Source of the DNA: Methyloversatilis sp. XJ19-49
GTDB lineage: Bacteria > Pseudomonadota > Gammaproteobacteria > Burkholderiales > Rhodocyclaceae
NCBI RefSeq assembly: GCF_024580145.1
Contig: NZ_JANINI010000014.1
Coordinates: forward strand, 26,084 to 90,083
Direction of reading: 5' to 3'
DNA: 64,000 nucleotides
Each line of letters opens with the position of its first letter. Position 1 is the first letter of the stretch. A program made the position numbers and the translations under genes. The notes beneath the pieces were generated by a model, which was not told the origin of the DNA, ran no database searches, and worked only from the letters and a program-made list of their open reading frames with translations. Shown piece by piece: positions 60,489 to 64,000 of this stretch.

Positions 60489-61688
60489 ATGTCGCCGCCG
60501 GCCCGGCTCACGCTGCTGATGTGCGCCGCTGAGGCGCTGGGCATGACGGGATTCGCCGCCTATCCGTCCTTCCTGCCGCTGCTGGCCGGGAAGTGGCAGC
60601 TCAGCGGTTCCGAAGCCGGTCTGATCGGTGGCGCTTTCTTCTTCGGCTACATGGTGGCCGTGCCCTTTCTGTCCGGCGTCACCGACCGCATCGATGCGCG
60701 CTTCGTTTATGTGGCGTCCTGCGTGCTGATGGCAGGCGGGACGCTGGGCTTCGCGCTCTTCGCCCGGGGCGTGTGGACCGGCGCCTTCTTTCAGGCGCTG
60801 TGCGGCGCCGGACTTGCCGGCTGCTACATGCCCGGCCTGCGCGTGCTGACCGATCGCGTGTCGACGGCCCGAAGCAATCGACCGATCGCGTTCTACACCG
60901 CGAGCTTCGGCATCGGTACCAGCCTGTCCCTGCTGCTGGCCGGCGCCCTCGGCAACCTGATGGACTGGCGGATCGCGATCGCGCTGATGGCGGTCGGCCC
61001 ACTCCTGGCGGCCGTCATCGTGTTTGCGGGCACCGCGCCGCATGCACCGCCCGGTGCTGCCGACGCGCACTGGCTGCCGCGTTTCGGACCGGTGCTGGCG
61101 CACCCGCGGGTGCGCCAGCTGGTGACCGGCTACGCGGTGCATTGCTGGGAGCTGTTCGGCCTTCGGTCGTGGATGGTGGCTTTCATCGCCTTCGCCTACG
61201 GACTGTCGTCGGCGCAGGCCGCGCTGTCGCCGACCGAAGCCGCGGCGCTGATCAATATGCTCGGACTGCCGGCCAGCATTCTCGGCAACGAAATGGCCAG
61301 CCGTGTCGGGCGACGGCGCTGGATCGTCGCCATGATGATCGCCTCGGGTCTGCTGTGCTGGCTGGCCGGCGCGTCGGCGGCGTTGCCCTGGTGGCTCATG
61401 CTGTGCGTGCTGGCGCTGTACAACACGGCCGTGATGGCGGATTCGGCTTCGCTGACCGCCGGTCTGGTGCATGCCGCGCCCGCGGCACAGCAGGGTGCCG
61501 CGATGGCGCTGTATTCGCTCGGCGGCTTCGGCGCCGGCTTCGTCGCGCCCCTGTTGTTCGGCGGTGTGCTGGACCTGAGCGGGGGCATCTCTTCCCCTGT
61601 GGCATGGACCTTCGCCTGCGGCACGCTGGGCTTCGGTTGCCTGCTGTGGGCACTGTCGGCGCTGCGTCGCCCGGCCGGCGCCGCATAG
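60489..61688 (+). CDS. Major facilitator superfamily transporter
   Basis: A 399-aa protein with about 12 hydrophobic segments. The MFS loop 2-3 motif is degenerate (VPFLSGVTDRIDARFVYVASC), and the region SNRPIAFYTASFGIGTSLSLLLAGALGNLMDWR and the second-half VGRRRWIVAMM fit the fold. Substrate unknown. It follows the small basic gene after two bases, at the end of the bioB-bioC block; a link to biotin (export or uptake) is possible only by position. Confidence 0.9.
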   Translation: MSPPARLTLLMCAAEALGMTGFAAYPSFLPLLAGKWQLSGSEAGLIGGAFFFGYMVAVPFLSGVTDRIDARFVYVASCVLMAGGTLGFALFARGVWTGAFFQALCGAGLAGCYMPGLRVLTDRVSTARSNRPIAFYTASFGIGTSLSLLLAGALGNLMDWRIAIALMAVGPLLAAVIVFAGTAPHAPPGAADAHWLPRFGPVLAHPRVRQLVTGYAVHCWELFGLRSWMVAFIAFAYGLSSAQAALSPTEAAALINMLGLPASILGNEMASRVGRRRWIVAMMIASGLLCWLAGASAALPWWLMLCVLALYNTAVMADSASLTAGLVHAAPAAQQGAAMALYSLGGFGAGFVAPLLFGGVLDLSGGISSPVAWTFACGTLGFGCLLWALSALRRPAGAA

Positions 61689-61814
61689 TCCGATCAGATC
61701 ATGGGGCAAGGTATTCGCGGCCACAGTCCGGTCATCTTCGCGCCCTAACCTTCCGGTCACACCGTCGGGCGCCGCTGCGCGCCTGACGTCCGAAAACGGT
61801 TCCGGAGATGTCCC

Positions 61815-63761
61815 ATGAAAGCCACCCTCGTCGTGCGCAGGCACACGCTTGCCATCCTTATTTCCTCGCTGTTCGCCGGTCCGGCGCTGGCCGAAGGTCT
61901 CACGCTGCTGCATGTCGGTGACCAGGAGTCCTGGTTGCTGTCGGCTCAGGGCAACCTGCGTGACAACGCCTCGCAGGGCGTGTCGTTCTACGGCGGCGTC
62001 GATCGACTCGCCAGCGTCATGTTCGCTGCCGAGTCGGCCGCCGAACTGGCCGGCAACACGGTGTTCAAGCTCAATGCCGGTGATGCCTTCCTGCCCGGGC
62101 CGCGCCTGAACGCCAGCTTCGTCAATCTGGGCTCGGCCTACATCGACGGCGGACAGGATTTCTACGATGCCATCGCGATGCGTCACATCGGTTTCGATGC
62201 CGCCGTGTTCGGCAATCATGAATTCGACCTTGGCCCGGACGTTGCAGCGCGCTTCGCCGAGGTTTCAGGCACGACGTATCTGTCGTCCAACCTCAACTTC
62301 AGCGCCACACCCGCGTTCGCGTCGCTGGCGGCGACCGGCACGGTCGCGCCGTACACATTGCTGAGCACGAATGGCGGCAACAAGGTGGCGGTGGTCGGTG
62401 TCACCACGCCGCTGCTGTCGAGCATCAGTTCGCCCGGCGCGGTGAACCTGACGGCCGGCTGGAGCGCCGGCAATACCGAGTCGCAGAACCTGCAGGCGCT
62501 GGTGCCCTTCGTGCAGCAGCAGATCGACGCCGCTCGCGCCCAGGGTGCCGGCAGCGTCATCGTGATCAGCCACCTGCAGAACGCCGCCAACGAGCGCGAC
62601 GTTCTGATCCCCGGACTGCGCGGTGTCGACGTCGTGCTGTCGGGCGGTGGCCACGAACTGATGGCGGACGCCGACGACGCACTCATTCCGAATGACGTAC
62701 GCGCCATCACCGGCCTGCCGCAGACCGTCACGGATGCCGACGGCAAAGGGGTGGCCATGGTGACCTCGAACTTCGGCAACCGTTACGTCGGAGAGCTGAA
62801 CCTGACGCTGGACGACACGACCGGTGTCGTGACTGCGATCAACGGGGCCAATCTGTACCGCGTTTCGGGCGCACTGGCCGACGCCGACGCAGTCCTGGGC
62901 GACAGCTTCCTGAAGACCGCGGTGGTTGATCCGGTCAAGGGATACATCGACGTGCTGAATGCGACCGTGATCGGTCAGTCGGACGTCTTCCTGAACGGCA
63001 ACCGCGGCGGCGCCGGAACACCCGGCAGCTTCCAGGCGGGTGTGCGAAATGCGGAAACCAATCTGGGCAATCTGGTCGCCGACGCCGTGCGTCACGCTGG
63101 CGGTACCGACATCGCGATCCAGAACGGCGGCGGCATCCGCACCTCGATCAATGCCGGCAATGTCAGCGTGGGCGACACCTTCAACGTGCTGCCCTTCACC
63201 AATCTGGTCGATGTTGCGCCGAGCGTGAATGCTGAACAGCTGAAGACCATCATGGAACATTCGGTCGCCAATGCATCAGCCAGCGGCAACGCCGACGGCC
63301 GCTTCGCCCAGGTGTCCGGCATGCGGGTCGTGTATGACACGACGCGTGCCTCGGGCGACCGCATCGTCAGCATCGTGCTCGACGACGGGACCGTTCTGGT
63401 ACAGGACGGTGAGGTGGTGGATGGCGCGCGCAGCTTCTCGCTGACCACGATCGATTTCACCGCCAATGGTGGTGACGGCTACCCGTTCGTGGCCGCCGGC
63501 ATCGAATTCGAGAATGCCGTCAGCTCGATCACCTACCAGCAGGCGCTGCAGGAATACATCACCGACGCGACCTCGGAAGGCGGTCTGGGCGGTGTCATCA
63601 GCGCCAACCGCTACGGCGTCGCCGACCCGCTCGACCCTGCAGGTCGCCTGGTCGACCTGGCAATCTCGCCGGTGCCGGAAGCCGATACCTGGGCCATGCT
63701 GCTGGCCGGTCTGGGCCTGCTCGGGGTGTTCGCCCGCCGCCGCAACGTCGTCGCTGTCTGA
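61815..63761 (+). CDS. Metallophosphatase/5'-nucleotidase with PEP-CTERM tag
   Basis: A 648-aa exported protein. Signal peptide (TLAILISSLFAGPALA|EG) is followed by a calcineurin-like metallophosphatase domain (LTLLHVGDQESWLL, FKLNAGDAFLPGPRLN, AAVFGNHEFDLGPD, VIVISHLQN, LSGGGHELM) and a 5'-nucleotidase C-terminal domain (ETNLGNLVADAVRHAGGTDIAIQNGGGIRTSI…). It ends with an exosortase tag (VPEADTWAMLLAGLGLLG…ARRRN), with Ala replacing the third residue of the usual VPEP. It probably hydrolyses extracellular nucleotides at the surface or in the matrix. A hairpin follows. Confidence 0.93.
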   Translation: MKATLVVRRHTLAILISSLFAGPALAEGLTLLHVGDQESWLLSAQGNLRDNASQGVSFYGGVDRLASVMFAAESAAELAGNTVFKLNAGDAFLPGPRLNASFVNLGSAYIDGGQDFYDAIAMRHIGFDAAVFGNHEFDLGPDVAARFAEVSGTTYLSSNLNFSATPAFASLAATGTVAPYTLLSTNGGNKVAVVGVTTPLLSSISSPGAVNLTAGWSAGNTESQNLQALVPFVQQQIDAARAQGAGSVIVISHLQNAANERDVLIPGLRGVDVVLSGGGHELMADADDALIPNDVRAITGLPQTVTDADGKGVAMVTSNFGNRYVGELNLTLDDTTGVVTAINGANLYRVSGALADADAVLGDSFLKTAVVDPVKGYIDVLNATVIGQSDVFLNGNRGGAGTPGSFQAGVRNAETNLGNLVADAVRHAGGTDIAIQNGGGIRTSINAGNVSVGDTFNVLPFTNLVDVAPSVNAEQLKTIMEHSVANASASGNADGRFAQVSGMRVVYDTTRASGDRIVSIVLDDGTVLVQDGEVVDGARSFSLTTIDFTANGGDGYPFVAAGIEFENAVSSITYQQALQEYITDATSEGGLGGVISANRYGVADPLDPAGRLVDLAISPVPEADTWAMLLAGLGLLGVFARRRNVVAV

Positions 63762-63786
63762 TTCTCCTGCGGCCGCGCGTCGCTTC

Positions 63787-63816
63787 GTGGCCCGTCCGGT
63801 ATCGCCGGCGGGCCAC
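63787..63816 (+). terminator. Hairpin after the PEP-CTERM nucleotidase
   Basis: GTGGCCCG (63787-63794) pairs with CGGGCCAC (63809-63816) with a partly self-paired loop (CCGG…CCGG). TTCGATT follows, so the T tract is poor. It lies 26 bp after the stop. Confidence 0.5.
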
Positions 63817-63849
63817 TTCGATTACCCTCCTGTCTTTCCGGAAACCCCA

Positions 63850-64000
63850 ATGTCATCATTCGACCGCTACGTTTCGCCCCGACTCGCCCTGACGCTGGCC
63901 ATCGCCAGTCTGTTCGTCTCGGCGGCGCACGCCGACAACACGCCGCAAGCCCTGCCGTTTGCGCAGGACTGGGCAAACATCGGCCTGATCACGGCAAATG
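63850..64000 (+). CDS. N terminus of an exported protein (partial)
   Basis: The first 50 residues of a gene running off the window: MSSFDRYVSPRLALTLAIAS… with a signal peptide (LAIASLFVSAAHA|DN) then TPQALPFAQDWANIGLITAN. The mature start resembles the DWSG-type extracellular proteins that follow PEP-CTERM or nuclease-like genes, but too little is seen to name it. GGAAACCCC precedes the ATG at 63850. It is 88 bp after the metallophosphatase gene and may be co-regulated. Confidence 0.7.
   Translation, partial: MSSFDRYVSPRLALTLAIASLFVSAAHADNTPQALPFAQDWANIGLITAN

Overview
The window is a dense, high-GC, plasmid-free-looking stretch of bacterial chromosome. It has about 74 protein genes, no rRNA or tRNA that I can recognise, no CRISPR array and no insertion sequence or prophage. 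Gene content and order point to a betaproteobacterium of the Rhodocyclales type, and a Methyloversatilis-like organism fits well. Indicators are the gpmA-envC-ctpA-moeB and rhodanese-grxC-secB-gpsA blocks, dapF-DUF484, a DksA with a degenerate zinc site, a complete Sox cluster, and several PEP-CTERM exosortase-sorted proteins. The genus is an inference from gene content only.

Layout: 1-2.2 kb holds the end of a Lon-like AAA+ ATPase, a BciB/7-hydroxymethyl-chlorophyll-reductase-like flavin/Fe-S protein and an unknown gene. 2.3-6.4 kb has acyP-metG facing apbC and a small cytochrome c. 6.4-16.5 kb is a sulfur-oxidation island. On the minus strand the order is soxR-soxC-soxD-soxY-soxZ-soxA-soxX-soxB-soxH-like-soxW-like, and flavocytochrome c genes fccA-fccB are divergent from it. 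Between them lies a palindromic ArsR-type operator embedded in the soxR promoter. Together they should oxidise thiosulfate to sulfate and sulfide to sulfur in the periplasm and feed electrons to c-type cytochromes. 16.6-21.8 kb has dcd, a PEP-CTERM protein, a large basic-amino-acid decarboxylase and thyA-folA. 21.9-31.5 kb contains an unknown 489-aa protein, yqiA, uppP, a TonB-like protein, aroE, mtgA, mog, yjgA, pmbA and a TRAP binding protein. 31.5-36.5 kb has an AlgI/AlgJ-like O-acetylation pair, a PEP-CTERM gene under a perfect sigma-54 promoter, and metK with a structured leader.

36.6-41.6 kb has an LpxL-like acyltransferase, a CoA-binding protein, dapF, a DUF484 gene, a cluster of covarying palindromes, rlmI and dksA. 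41.6-49.3 kb has a small His/Cys protein, a ZnuD-like TonB receptor, a STAS protein, hslVU, dsbB and an NDH-2-like oxidoreductase. 49.4-57.6 kb has two divergent housekeeping blocks (moeB/ctpA/envC/gpmA and rhodanese/grxC/secB/SH3/gpsA) and trmL. 57.6-64 kb has comF, bioB-bioC, a small basic protein, an MFS transporter, a PEP-CTERM metallophosphatase/nucleotidase and the start of another exported protein.

No completely new multi-gene system is evident. The best leads are the BciB-like gene, the RBS-occluding metK leader, the covarying palindromes before rlmI, the sigma-54 promoter of a PEP-CTERM gene, the SoxR operator, and the non-AUG start of bioC.
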